A stretch of DNA of 30,107 nt from Anaerolineaceae bacterium UBA5365 (GTDB lineage: Bacteria > Chloroflexota > Anaerolineae > Anaerolineales > Anaerolineaceae): positions 1 through 30,107 of the forward strand of contig DHPL01000019.1 of the NCBI GenBank assembly GCA_002407905.1, in the 5' to 3' direction. Below, piece by piece: positions 22,284 through 30,107 of this stretch. How positions within the stretch are numbered: position 1 is the stretch's first letter; each line of letters starts with the position of its first letter. A program made the position numbers and the translations under genes. Under the pieces are notes generated by a model, which saw nothing but the letters and a program-made list of their open reading frames with translations, searched no databases and was not told where the DNA came from.

Positions 22284-24698
22284 ATGCAATCGACGGATGA
22301 ACTCTTGCGCGCCCTCAGCTTAGAGGAAAAAGCCAGCCTGGTCGCGGGGGCTGATTTTTGGCATACCCAGGCCATCCCGCACTTGGGGATACCCGCCATT
22401 TTGCTGGCGGACGGCCCGCATGGCTTGCGTGTAAACAAGGGCGATAGTGAAGCAGCCGGGCTGAACGAAAGCCATCCCGCTACCTGTTTCCCCACCGCCT
22501 GCTCCCTGGCAGCCTCCTTCGACCGTGATCTTCTGCGGGAAGTTGGCGAGGCGCTGGGCGAAGAGGCCATCGAGCAGAATGTATCCGTTGTGCTGGGGCC
22601 GGGCGTAAACATCAAACGCCACCCCCTGGGCGGACGCAACTTTGAGTACTTTTCAGAGGACCCCTACCTGGCTGGGGAGCTGGCCGCGGCGATGATCAAC
22701 GGAACCCAAAGTAAGGGTGTTGGCACCAGCCTCAAGCACTTTGCCTGCAACAACCAGGAACGCGCCCGGATGCTGAATGATTCCATTGTGGATGAACGCA
22801 GTCTGCGGGAGATCTATTTGCAGGCTTTTGAGATTGCCGTAAAAAAGGCCCAACCCTGGACCGTGATGACCTCATACAACAAGCTCAACGGGACCTATGC
22901 CTCTGAAAGCCCCTACTTGTTCACCCAGGTATTACGGGACGAATGGGGTTTTAAAGGCCTGGCAGAAACCGATTGGGGGGCGACGAACGACCGCGTGAAG
23001 GCTGTAGCAGCCGGCATCGACCTGGAGATGCCCTATAGCGGCCCAAAAAACGCCCAGGGGATCGTGGCCGCCGTTCAGGCTGGGGAACTCGCGGAAGAGG
23101 CCCTGGATGCCTGCGTGAAGCGGGTGCTTCACCTGTTGCAAAAAGCGGTGGAAAACCCCAAGGGGCAGCCTGGTGATGCAGCGGCGCACGATGCCCTGGC
23201 CAGGAAGGCAGCGGCTCAATCGGCAGTCCTGCTGAAAAATAATGGTGTCCTGCCGCTAAGCACAGCTGAAACCTGGGCGGTCATCGGCCGTTTTGCTGAA
23301 GAACCGCGCTACCAGGGCAGCGGGAGCAGCCGGGTCAACCCCAAGAAACTTACCTCCGTCCTGGATGCTCTGCGCGAAGCCGCGATACCTTTTGAATATG
23401 CCCCCGGGTATCACTTGGACGACGCCGCTGACTCCAGCGCATATCTGAACGCTGCCCTGCAGCTTGCTCAGGAACATGAAAACGTCCTGCTTTTTGTGGG
23501 CCAGCCGGACGCATATGAAGCCGAAGGTTACGACCGCCATGGCATCATGCTGCCTGAAGTTCAGGAAGAACTGATCCGACAGCTCACGCAGGTGAATCCC
23601 CGCGCGGTTGTTGTCTTGATGGCTGGCGGTGTGCTGCGCATGCCCTGGCTGGAAGCGGCAGGGGCGGTGCTGCTTTTGGGACTGGGCGGCCAGGCCGTTG
23701 GGGCGGCGGCGGTGGACCTTTTGAGCGGCAAAGTGAACCCGAGCGGAAAACTGGCAGAGACCTTTCCCTTCGCTGTGGAGGACGTCCCTGCCGCGGCAAA
23801 CTTTGGCGACCGCTGGCAGACCCAGTACCGCGAGAGCCTCTTTATTGGCTACCGCTATGTGGATGCCGCAGGAATTAAGGTGCGATTCCCCTTTGGATAC
23901 GGGCTTTCCTACACCAGTTTTGAGTATTCCGATTTGCAAATGGAAGAATTGGATCTGTATTCTGATCCGCGAATTGAACTGAGCCTCAAGGTTACCAACA
24001 CCGGAGCTGTCTCCGGACAGGAAATCGTACAGGTTTATGTGCTTAGCCCCCAGAGCACGGTATTTAAGGCGCCCAAGGCATTGCGTGGTTTTGCCAAGGT
24101 TTTCCTGGAAGCTGGCGAGAGCAAAGAACTTCGCTTCACGCTGGGCTTCCGTGATTTTGCCTACTGGGATAGCGGTTTAACGGATTGGAACCTCGAGCCC
24201 GGCAGCTATCAGATCCTGGTAGGCGCCTCATCCCAGGAAATCCGCCTGAGCGCTAATTTGGAACTACCCGGCAAAGCAGCTTCAATGGAGGCGGATTTGC
24301 GTGAGGCAGCTCCCGAATATTATTCTGTCGGCCCCGGCTGGCAGCCCAGTGAGGCAGGTTTTCGGGCTCTCTACGGTAAAGAGATCCCTGAAGATACTCC
24401 GCAGCGCGGCACGATCGGCATGAACACAACCCTGGGCGATATCGAGCACACGCTCATTGGCAAACTGATCAAGTCCTACGGCGAACGTACCATCCGCAAT
24501 ATGAGCCCCGGCGACGATGAGGCTTCCCGCGCGGCACGCAAGGCGATGGCGGCGATGATCTACGATATGCCCCTGCGTTCGATGACCATGAATGGCGTGC
24601 CCGGTACCGTGGTGGACGGGTTGCTGGACCTCTTGCGCGGCCGGGTGTTCAGCGGTTTGGGGTCCCTGCTCAAGTCGCTGTTTACTCGCAAAGCCTAA
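22284..24698 (+). CDS. Glycoside hydrolase family 3, beta-glucosidase type
   Basis: 804 residues from the ATG at 22284, where AGGGAGG lies 6 nt upstream. An upstream in-frame ATG at 22263 precedes that site. The order is the (beta/alpha)8 domain with GPGVNIKRHPLGGRNFEYFS and KHFACNNQE; the catalytic nucleophile Asp230 in ETDWGA; the alpha/beta sandwich domain (AAQSAVLLKNNGVLPL, QGSGSSRVNP); a PA14-less linker (NPSGKLAETFP); a fibronectin III-like domain (FPFGYGLSYTSF ... VSGQEIVQVYV); and an unusual ~130-residue tail. No signal peptide is visible, so it probably acts on imported oligosaccharides in the cytoplasm. It follows kamA by 58 bp and may be read from the same promoter. The exact sugar is unknown. 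Confidence 0.92.
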   Translation: MQSTDELLRALSLEEKASLVAGADFWHTQAIPHLGIPAILLADGPHGLRVNKGDSEAAGLNESHPATCFPTACSLAASFDRDLLREVGEALGEEAIEQNVSVVLGPGVNIKRHPLGGRNFEYFSEDPYLAGELAAAMINGTQSKGVGTSLKHFACNNQERARMLNDSIVDERSLREIYLQAFEIAVKKAQPWTVMTSYNKLNGTYASESPYLFTQVLRDEWGFKGLAETDWGATNDRVKAVAAGIDLEMPYSGPKNAQGIVAAVQAGELAEEALDACVKRVLHLLQKAVENPKGQPGDAAAHDALARKAAAQSAVLLKNNGVLPLSTAETWAVIGRFAEEPRYQGSGSSRVNPKKLTSVLDALREAAIPFEYAPGYHLDDAADSSAYLNAALQLAQEHENVLLFVGQPDAYEAEGYDRHGIMLPEVQEELIRQLTQVNPRAVVVLMAGGVLRMPWLEAAGAVLLLGLGGQAVGAAAVDLLSGKVNPSGKLAETFPFAVEDVPAAANFGDRWQTQYRESLFIGYRYVDAAGIKVRFPFGYGLSYTSFEYSDLQMEELDLYSDPRIELSLKVTNTGAVSGQEIVQVYVLSPQSTVFKAPKALRGFAKVFLEAGESKELRFTLGFRDFAYWDSGLTDWNLEPGSYQILVGASSQEIRLSANLELPGKAASMEADLREAAPEYYSVGPGWQPSEAGFRALYGKEIPEDTPQRGTIGMNTTLGDIEHTLIGKLIKSYGERTIRNMSPGDDEASRAARKAMAAMIYDMPLRSMTMNGVPGTVVDGLLDLLRGRVFSGLGSLLKSLFTRKA

Positions 24699-24732
24699 AC
24701 ACTCCCGGCGAGGTCCCACTCACAAGTGCCAT

Positions 24733-24766
24733 AAAAGGCCAGAGCACCAGGCAGTGCTCTGGCCTT
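24733..24766 (-). terminator. Strong terminator closing the dnaK-to-VWA gene cluster
   Basis: AAGGCCAGAGCAC / GTGCTCTGGCCTT (13 bp, loop CAGGCA). On the minus strand it is followed by TTTTAT, so it terminates the minus-strand cluster ending at 24824. It can also stop the GH3 transcript from the other side, although its plus-strand U-run is poor. Confidence 0.8.
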
Positions 24767-24823
24767 GACTGCCCCTGGCTGGCAGCGCCCCCTGCGCTGC
24801 TTACCGGGGCCACAAGCGGGCAA

Positions 24824-25468
24824 CTAACTCCCTTTGGAGCGCTTCAGGTGGTCTTCCTCCACCTTGGCTTTCCAGTCCTTGGGCAAGGGCTGGCCGGCCC
24901 GCAAATTGCTGATCGCGTAACTCACCGCATCGTACTGCAGGAAAACACCCTGTTTGTCATTGATCACGTTGCTCGCCCGGTGCTTGGCCATACCTAAATT
25001 CGAAGCCGCTTCGAACGCGTCGATATTCGCCCCCAGGAAAAGGAATTCCCATCCGGCCTTGGTCTGCTGATCGATGAGTTGGCGTACCCGGCGCAGGTTA
25101 TATTCGCGCGAGCTATTTTCATAGCCATCGGTAATGATCACCACGACAACCTTATCCGGCCGGGCTTCGGAGTTCAGGCTGGCTTCCACCGCCGCAATCT
25201 TGCCAACCCCCAAACCAATCGCGTCGTACAGGGCGGTGCTGCCGCGCACAAAGTATTGCTCCCCGGTCAGATCGGTCATATCTTTGAGGTCAAGACGGTC
25301 ATGCAGCACTTCGAAAAAGTTATCGAAGAGGATGGTGCTCACCCGGGCTTCGCCTTCCAGCGCGCGTTGTTTCGCGAGCATGGTATTAAAGCCTCCGATG
25401 GTGTCGCTTTCCAGGCCGGCCATCGAGCCGCTGCGATCAAGAATAAAAAGAATTTCGGTTTTGTTCAT
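24824..25468 (-). CDS. VWA (von Willebrand factor A) domain protein, TerY-like
   Basis: 214 residues from the ATG at 25468, 5 nt after GGAGG (the ATG at 25471 is too close). It is essentially one VWA domain with an intact metal-ion site (MIDAS): Asp11-x-Ser13-x-Ser15 (DRSGSM), the Thr in RGSTALYDAIG and the Asp in IITDGYENSS. No signal peptide or membrane helix is visible, so it is cytosolic. Such stand-alone VWA proteins act as metal-dependent protein-binding modules, for example TerY in tellurite/stress clusters. It is last in a minus-strand series after the macrodomain-HTH gene (78-bp gap). As far as I recall, similar gene pairs occur in Firmicutes. The function is unknown. Confidence 0.88.
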   Translation of the reverse strand: MNKTEILFILDRSGSMAGLESDTIGGFNTMLAKQRALEGEARVSTILFDNFFEVLHDRLDLKDMTDLTGEQYFVRGSTALYDAIGLGVGKIAAVEASLNSEARPDKVVVVIITDGYENSSREYNLRRVRQLIDQQTKAGWEFLFLGANIDAFEAASNLGMAKHRASNVINDKQGVFLQYDAVSYAISNLRAGQPLPKDWKAKVEEDHLKRSKGS

Positions 25469-25523
25469 CATATCCTCCAGTTGTTTTCTTAACTGAAGGA
25501 TAGCTATTTGGAAGCTCGATTGG

Positions 25524-25548
25524 GTCGCCTGCCCGGCGACATTTTTTT
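25524..25548 (+). terminator. Plus-strand terminator-like hairpin overlapping the macrodomain gene stop
   Basis: GTCGCC (25524-25529), loop TGCCC, GGCGAC (25535-25540), then A and seven T (25542-25548). The U-run is on the plus strand, whereas both flanking genes are on the minus strand. On the minus strand the same hairpin lacks a following U-run. Confidence 0.55.
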
Positions 25549-26512
25549 ACGCGCCTAAGAGTTCCTGTTCGTACTCAAAAAGCGCGGCGTTTACTTCGTG
25601 GATATTGGCCTTGCCTTGCTCGATGAACCAGCGCACGATCAGGTCGCGCACAAAGGCCGGGCTGAAGGCAAACCCCGCGCGCTCCAGCAGCATTTCCGCC
25701 TCCTGGAAGTTGAGCCCCAGGGCGATGGTAAAGGCCAGGACCGTCCGCTTGCTGGGGGCGTAAGCCTTATTGGAGCGGATCTTGCTGAAGTGCTTGCGGT
25801 CGATGTTCGCGCGTTTGTAGGCCTGGGCATCCGTGAGACCCTTGGCATCAATCAGGCGCAGAAGCGCTTGGGAGAATGTTTCTTCGGGTTGAAATACGGG
25901 CAGCGGAGCACTGGCAAGCTCCTTGTACTGAGGCACATTACGCTGGAGGTTTTCCGTATTTAAGCGCTGGAAATAATGCTCGTCCACATAATGGTCATCG
26001 ATGTAGGATTGCAGCGAGCTTTGCACTTTTTGACCCAGGAGGGTGGACTTGCGGTCAAAAACCACCAGCTGCACTTGCATCTCATGTTCAAGCAGGAAGC
26101 GTTGGATCTCGTCCAGGGCGATGGCAAAGGCCTCCTCGCGGGGGTAGCCATAGATCCCGCTGGAGATCAGAGGAAAGGCGATGCTCTCCAGGTTATTATC
26201 CCGAGCCAGTTCCAGGCTGGAGCGGTACGCCGAGCGCAAAGCTGCTTCCTCGCCATGCCCCCCGCCTTGCCAGACCGGGCCAACCGCGTGGATGACATAT
26301 CTGGCCGGCAGCGCAAATCCCGGCGTGATTACGGCTTTGCCAAGCGGGCAATGGCCAATCGCCGCGCAAGCCTGGCGCATCTCCCGCGCGCCGGCGGCAG
26401 CAAAGATGGCCCCGCACACGCCCCCGCCCTGCTCCAGGCCCGCGTTGGCCGCGTTTACAATGGCATCGCTTGTCAGTTTGGTGATGTCCTGCCGGATGAT
26501 CTCAAGCGGCAT
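25547..26512 (-). CDS. Macrodomain protein fused to a C-terminal HTH-like domain
   Basis: 321 residues. Residues 1-170 are a macrodomain (ADP-ribose-binding, Appr-1-P processing type): DAIVNAANAGLEQGGGVCGAIF in parts (NAANAGLEQGGG, VCGAIFAAAG), YVIHAVGPVW and the phosphate loop ISSGIYGYP. The usual MacroD/YmdB GGGVDGAIH motif has Cys for Asp and Phe for His, so hydrolase activity may be altered. After a ~35-residue linker, residues ~210-320 form an all-helical domain (FSQALLRLIDAKGLTDAQAYKRANI in parts; DRKHFSKIRSNKAYAPSKRTV; ALGLNFQEAEMLLERAGF) resembling a Cro/CI-like HTH. AAGGGG lies 6 nt before the start. It is 22 bp after prmA and precedes the VWA gene. Roles could be removing or reading ADP-ribose marks, or regulation by an ADP-ribose metabolite. 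Confidence 0.85.
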   Translation of the reverse strand: MPLEIIRQDITKLTSDAIVNAANAGLEQGGGVCGAIFAAAGAREMRQACAAIGHCPLGKAVITPGFALPARYVIHAVGPVWQGGGHGEEAALRSAYRSSLELARDNNLESIAFPLISSGIYGYPREEAFAIALDEIQRFLLEHEMQVQLVVFDRKSTLLGQKVQSSLQSYIDDHYVDEHYFQRLNTENLQRNVPQYKELASAPLPVFQPEETFSQALLRLIDAKGLTDAQAYKRANIDRKHFSKIRSNKAYAPSKRTVLAFTIALGLNFQEAEMLLERAGFAFSPAFVRDLIVRWFIEQGKANIHEVNAALFEYEQELLGA

Positions 26513-26533
26513 TTGTTTCCCCTTTTCGCTCGT

Positions 26534-27484
26534 TCAGGCCTGTGGGTCTGCTTCCGGGCGCGGTTTTTTCATGACCAGTACCACCCAGTCTCCTTCGCTG
26601 ATGCTCTCGAGCAGGCGCAGGCCGCAGGGTTCGGCAGCCATGATCAGGTCGCGGGCCTGGTCTTTCAGGATGCCCCCCATGATCAGCAGGCCGCCCTCTT
26701 CCACGGTATCCGCCAGGCCGGTCTCCAGCATTTTGCGCAGGATCGGCGCCAGGATATTGGCCAGAACACGCGGGGCCTTATCCAGGCCATCGGAGCGTTG
26801 GAGCAGGTCCGAATGGGTGCCGGTCTCGAATCGGATCTCTGCGCCGCCCAAACCGTTCAAGGCAGCGTTGTTTTGGGCGGATGGAATGGCATCCGCGTCG
26901 TTATCCACGCCCAGCACGCGGGCAGCACCCATGCGGGCAGCCGCGATGGACAGAATCCCGGATCCGCTGCCGATATCAATGACATTTAGCCCTTTACAGC
27001 CGTATTTTTCCAGGGCAAGCAAGCACAGCTGGGTGGAGGGGTGCGAACCAGTGCCGAATGCCATGTCCGGCGAAATGATGATCGGCAGACGGCCGGCCGC
27101 CTTTTCTTCTCCGGCCCAGGCTGGCAGGACCATCAGGTTTTTGCCGATGGGGATTGGGCTGTAATGTTCCTTCCAAAGTGCCATCCAGTCCTGGTCAGCG
27201 ATCGGCGTAAAACGGGCTTGGCCAATGGGCTGGATCATATTCAGGTAGCCCAATGCTTCCTGCAAACGCTGGCGTTTTTCTTCCAATTGGGCGTCGGCGG
27301 GCAGGTAGGCAGCCACACGCATCATGCCCGTGGCCTTTTCTTCCTGATCGGCTGCATCGAAGCGCGTGAGCGATTGCAGCACCACACCGCCCGGGGCAAA
27401 CCGGCTAAAGACTTCGGCTACTGCCTCGGCAGCTTCTGCGTCGCAATCCAGGGCTGCTTCCAGCCAGGCGTTTGGTTCAGCCAT
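26534..27484 (-). CDS. prmA: Ribosomal protein L11 methyltransferase
   Basis: 316 residues, the expected PrmA length. A small N-terminal domain (residues 1-~70) recognises L11 in the family. The methyltransferase domain shows [20 protein letters not shown] and, as AdoMet motif [21 protein letters not shown], then [21 protein letters not shown] in parts. PrmA trimethylates L11 on several lysines and the N-terminus in the cytoplasm. Its start overlaps the end of dnaJ by 8 bp (AAGGA 8 nt upstream), so it is part of the dnaK-dnaJ transcription unit, an arrangement also common in Firmicutes (dnaJ-prmA). Confidence 0.93.
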   Translation of the reverse strand: MAEPNAWLEAALDCDAEAAEAVAEVFSRFAPGGVVLQSLTRFDAADQEEKATGMMRVAAYLPADAQLEEKRQRLQEALGYLNMIQPIGQARFTPIADQDWMALWKEHYSPIPIGKNLMVLPAWAGEEKAAGRLPIIISPDMAFGTGSHPSTQLCLLALEKYGCKGLNVIDIGSGSGILSIAAARMGAARVLGVDNDADAIPSAQNNAALNGLGGAEIRFETGTHSDLLQRSDGLDKAPRVLANILAPILRKMLETGLADTVEEGGLLIMGGILKDQARDLIMAAEPCGLRLLESISEGDWVVLVMKKPRPEADPQA

Positions 27485-28613
27485 TGAAAATATCCTTTAA
27501 TTTATCGAAAAACCCGCGCTCCTGGATTTTAACATCCGTGCCCATCGTCTCGCCAAGCTTGTCCAGAAGCTGTTTTTGCTCCTCGGTGAGGGAGGTAGGC
27601 ACCTGCACATTCACCGTGACCAGTTGGTCGCCCTTGGAATTGCGCTGCAGGACGGGCACACCCCTTCCGTTGAGCCTGAACACTTTACCGGGCTGGGTTC
27701 CCGATGGGATGGTAAGGTGCTCTTCGCCGTGAATGGTTGGAATGCTGATCTCATCGCCAAGCGAGGCCTGAGCGATGTTGATATCGATGTCCAGCAGGAT
27801 ATCGTTGCCCTGGCGCCTGAAAAATTTATGCGGGGCAACGTCCAGCTCCAGGTAGAAGTTGCCGTTCGGTCCGCCATTTAAGCCGGGTTGGCCTTCACCC
27901 ACCATGCGCATCTGGTTGCCGTTATCCACACCCGCCGGGATGCTGACCTTTTTCTTAACCGTCTTGCGTTCCAGGCCAGTGCCGCGGCAGGTATGGCAGG
28001 GGGTCGGGATCACCTGTCCCCGTCCGCCGCATTCCGGGCAGGTAACTACCTGGACCATCGAACCCAGGAAGGTCTGGTGCACCTGGCGGATCTCGCCCTG
28101 CCCCTTGCAGGAGTTGCAGGTGACCGGGTTGGTGCCGGGCTCATTGCCCGCACCGCCGCAGGTGCCGCAGCGTTCATCGCGGGTGATCTCAATTTCCTTC
28201 TCCGTGCCAAACACGGCTTCCTCAAAGCTGAGTTTCACACGCGCGGAGAGGTCCGCGCCCCGCCGGGGAGCATTGCGGCTGCGCGCGCTGCTGCGGCCAA
28301 AGCCGCCAAAACCGCCCATGCCCATCCCGAACAATCCTTCCAGGATGTCCGAAAGGTCAATGTTGGCGTAATCCGGCATTCCGCTGGTGTTCACGCCGGC
28401 ATGGCCAAAGCGATCGTAGGCTGCCCTTTTGTCCGGATCGCTGAGCACGTTATAGGCTTCGTTGATCTCCTTAAATTTTTCCTCGGCATCGTGAGCCTTG
28501 TTTACGTCCGGGTGGTACTTGCGCGCCAGCCCCCGGAAGGCGACCTTGATCTCCTCAGCGCTCGCGCTGCGGGTGATTTCCAAAACCTCGTAATAATCTC
28601 GCTTAACTGCCAT
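27477..28613 (-). CDS. dnaJ: Chaperone DnaJ (Hsp40, type I)
   Basis: 378 residues from the ATG at 28613 (GGGA 5 nt upstream). An in-frame ATG at 28634 would add MVFTGKS, which is not part of the conserved start [11 protein letters not shown]. In order there is the J domain (residues 1-70) with HPD in KYHPDVNK; the Gly/Phe-rich region ([14 protein letters not shown]); four zinc-binding repeats [24 protein letters not shown] and CHTCRGTG; then the two beta-barrel C-terminal domains. It delivers unfolded substrates to DnaK and stimulates its ATPase. The gene lies 80 bp after dnaK, with a stable hairpin between them, and overlaps prmA by 8 bp. Confidence 0.96.
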   Translation of the reverse strand: MAVKRDYYEVLEITRSASAEEIKVAFRGLARKYHPDVNKAHDAEEKFKEINEAYNVLSDPDKRAAYDRFGHAGVNTSGMPDYANIDLSDILEGLFGMGMGGFGGFGRSSARSRNAPRRGADLSARVKLSFEEAVFGTEKEIEITRDERCGTCGGAGNEPGTNPVTCNSCKGQGEIRQVHQTFLGSMVQVVTCPECGGRGQVIPTPCHTCRGTGLERKTVKKKVSIPAGVDNGNQMRMVGEGQPGLNGGPNGNFYLELDVAPHKFFRRQGNDILLDIDINIAQASLGDEISIPTIHGEEHLTIPSGTQPGKVFRLNGRGVPVLQRNSKGDQLVTVNVQVPTSLTEEQKQLLDKLGETMGTDVKIQERGFFDKLKDIFNG

Positions 28614-28638
28614 GCTTTTCCCAGTAAATACCAAATTA

Positions 28639-28665
28639 CCTGAGCGCAGTTATCCTGCGCCCAGG
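28639..28665 (-). promoter_or_regulatory. Intercistronic hairpin between dnaK and dnaJ
   Basis: In the minus-strand RNA, CCTGGGCGCAG pairs with CTGCGCTCAGG (11 bp with one G-U) around a 5-nt loop. The G-U pair would be an A-C mismatch on the plus strand, so the structure is better in the sense transcript. It is not followed by a solid U-run, so it looks like a processing, stabilising or weak-attenuation element and not a full terminator. Confidence 0.5.
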
Positions 28666-28693
28666 CGTTTGATTTTATTCCATCCTGCTGACC

Positions 28694-30107
28694 CTAACTT
28701 TGGTCAGTAAACTCACCGTCTACCACGTCGTCGTCGGCCGGGCTTGTGCCGGATTCACCGCCTTCCGCGGATTGGCCAGCACCTGGCTCGGCACCAGGCT
28801 CCTGGGCCTGATAGGCTGCGGTGCCCACCTGCTGTAAAGCCTGCATCAGGCTTTCCACCGCGCTGTTGATCGTAGCGGGGTCCTCGCTATCGCGCAGGGT
28901 GCGCAGCTTCACCAGCTCGTCATCCACCTTGGCTTTCACATCGCCGGGCACCTTCTCGCCCAGGTCTTTCAAGGTTTTCTCCGCGCTGTAGATGGCGTTG
29001 TCGGCGGTGTTGCGAGCCTCGATGAGGTCGCGGCGCTGTTTGTCTTCTTCAGCATGGGCCTCTGCTTCCTGGCGCATCTTTTCGATCTCGCTCTCCGAGA
29101 GGCCGGAGGAGGCGGTGATGGTGATGTTCTGGCTGCGGCCGGTGGCCTTGTCCTTCGCGGTTACTTCCAGGATGCCGTTGGCATTGATGTCGAACACCAC
29201 CTCAATTTGCGGCACTCCGCGGGGGGCTGGCGGGATGCCATCCAGGGTGAACTTGCCCAGGCTCTTATTATCAGCAGCCATGGGGCGCTCGCCTTGAAGC
29301 ACGTGGATCTCCACCTGGGTTTGGCTATCGCTGGCGGTGCTGAACACTTGGCTCTCCCGGGTGGGAATGGTGGTATTGCGCTTGATCAGTGGTGTGGCAA
29401 TGCCGCCCAGGGTCTCAATCGAGAGGCTCAGCGGGGTCACATCCAAAAGCAGAATGTCTTTGACTTCGCCGCCCAGCACACCGGCTTGGATCGCGGCGCC
29501 AATCGCCACAACTTCGTCCGGGTTCACGCCTTTATGCGGTTCCTTGCCAAATTCCTTGCGCACGGCCTCCTGCACAGCGGGCATGCGGGTCATGCCGCCA
29601 ACCAGCACCACCTCATCAATGTCGCTGGGCTTGAGGTTGGCATCGCTGAGCGCCTGCTGGATCGGTTTCAGCGTCTTGGAGACGAGGTCTGCAGTCAGTT
29701 GTTCCAAACGCGCCCGGGTGAGGGTGGTGACCAGATGTTTGGGGCCGCTGGCATCGGCGGTGATGTAAGGCAGGTTGACTTCGGCCTGCATGGTGGAGCT
29801 GAGTTCAATTTTGGCCTTTTCGGCTGCTTCCTTGAGGCGCTGGAGGGCCTGACGGTCCTGGCGCAGGTCGATGCCGTTATCCTTCTTGAAATCCTCGGCC
29901 AGGTAATCGATGATGCGCTGGTCAAAGTCGTCCCCGCCCAGGAAGGTATCGCCGCTGGTGGATTTCACCTGGAAAACCCCGTCGCCCACTTCCAGGATGG
30001 ACACATCAAAGGTGCCGCCGCCCAGGTCGTAGACGCAAATGACTTCGTTCTTGTTTTTGTCCAGGCCGTAGGCCAGGGATGAGGCGGTGGGTTCGTTGAT
30101 GATGCGC
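28694..30107 (-). CDS. dnaK: Chaperone DnaK (Hsp70), C-terminal part (cut by window end)
   Basis: About 470 residues are visible. The frame stays open to the last base, so the N-terminal ~165 residues lie outside the window. Present are [17 protein letters not shown], the phosphate-binding [14 protein letters not shown], the ATPase subdomain blocks [17 protein letters not shown] and [17 protein letters not shown], the linker [19 protein letters not shown], the substrate-binding domain (TSRTIPTRES type: [15 protein letters not shown]), the helical lid, and a Gly/Ser/Asp-rich tail ending [13 protein letters not shown]. The ATP-driven foldase works with DnaJ, encoded next. grpE and hrcA, if in this cluster, must lie to the right. 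The promoter and any CIRCE element are outside the window. Confidence 0.97.
   Translation of the reverse strand, partial: RIINEPTASSLAYGLDKNKNEVICVYDLGGGTFDVSILEVGDGVFQVKSTSGDTFLGGDDFDQRIIDYLAEDFKKDNGIDLRQDRQALQRLKEAAEKAKIELSSTMQAEVNLPYITADASGPKHLVTTLTRARLEQLTADLVSKTLKPIQQALSDANLKPSDIDEVVLVGGMTRMPAVQEAVRKEFGKEPHKGVNPDEVVAIGAAIQAGVLGGEVKDILLLDVTPLSLSIETLGGIATPLIKRNTTIPTRESQVFSTASDSQTQVEIHVLQGERPMAADNKSLGKFTLDGIPPAPRGVPQIEVVFDINANGILEVTAKDKATGRSQNITITASSGLSESEIEKMRQEAEAHAEEDKQRRDLIEARNTADNAIYSAEKTLKDLGEKVPGDVKAKVDDELVKLRTLRDSEDPATINSAVESLMQALQQVGTAAYQAQEPGAEPGAGQSAEGGESGTSPADDDVVDGEFTDQS

Noticed and set aside
19308..26512. A SirTM-type lipoyl/ADP-ribosylation operon made from the H-like protein and the macrodomain
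   Set aside because: The genes are 6 kb apart, the H-like protein has no lipoyl lysine, and there is no sirtuin or lipoate ligase in the window.
25976..26989. Long plus-strand open frames (25976-26989 and 26181-27164) across the macrodomain and prmA genes
   Set aside because: Both lie antisense to genes with clear domain matches, and neither has a family motif or ribosome site.
28614..28693. CIRCE heat-shock operator near dnaJ
   Set aside because: No TTAGCACTC / GAGTGCTAA arms were seen; any such site would lie upstream of dnaK or hrcA outside the window.
29054..30082. 342-codon plus-strand open frame opposite dnaK
   Set aside because: Antisense frames opposite dnaK are a well-known artefact of its codon bias; no motif is present.
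1..30107. CRISPR arrays, tRNA or rRNA genes, insertion sequences
   Set aside because: Reading the gaps showed no regularly spaced repeats, no cloverleaf candidates and no transposase-like reading frames.

Overview
This 30.1 kb window is bacterial chromosome: densely packed and GC-rich, with short intergenic gaps. It holds 26 protein genes, two of them cut by the window ends. I see no rRNA, tRNA, CRISPR array, insertion sequence or phage gene. The gene mix suggests a free-living, probably anaerobic or facultative member of the Chloroflexota (Anaerolineae-like). Pointers are the two lipoproteins with Ala/Pro-rich linkers, an M28-type peptidase of the DUF4910 kind, DUF368 and YitT membrane proteins, a KamA lysine 2,3-aminomutase and a GH3 glycosidase. 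The taxonomic call is inference from gene content only.

Layout. (1) 1-1084, plus strand: the tail of an ABC half-exporter and an acyl-ACP thioesterase. (2) 1161-4389, minus strand: a DrrA-like ATPase and ABC-2 permease exporter pair, with a PadR regulator upstream. (3) 4479-7486, plus strand: a complete FecBCD/BtuFCD-type metal-chelate importer, divergent from padR. (4) 7567-9573: a large M28-like zinc peptidase. (5) 9696-13951: an MgtA-type P-type ATPase overlapping by 4 bp an MprF-like lysyl-phosphatidylglycerol synthase, preceded by a leader with mutually exclusive stems. (6) 13999-16796: the methionine importer metQ-metN-metI behind a promoter and a terminator/antiterminator leader. (7) 16876-19245: a DUF368 (PopT-type) protein, a cupin on the opposite strand and a YitT-family protein.

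(8) 19308-20701, minus strand: a glycine-cleavage H-like protein without the lipoyl lysine, then a PadR-DUF2812 pair whose promoter is embedded in two adjoining palindromes. (9) 20885-24698, plus strand: kamA and a GH3 beta-glucosidase. (10) 24824 to the end, minus strand: dnaK, dnaJ, prmA, a macrodomain-HTH fusion and a VWA protein, read in that order and closed by a strong terminator.

The most interesting points are regulatory and domain-level. They are the padR promoter/operator, the metQ leader that looks like a riboswitch of unrecognised class, the mgtA leader and its coupling to a lipid-modifying enzyme, the H-protein lookalike, and the macrodomain-HTH/VWA pair in line with the DnaK-DnaJ chaperone genes. 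Most other genes look like ordinary housekeeping or transport functions.
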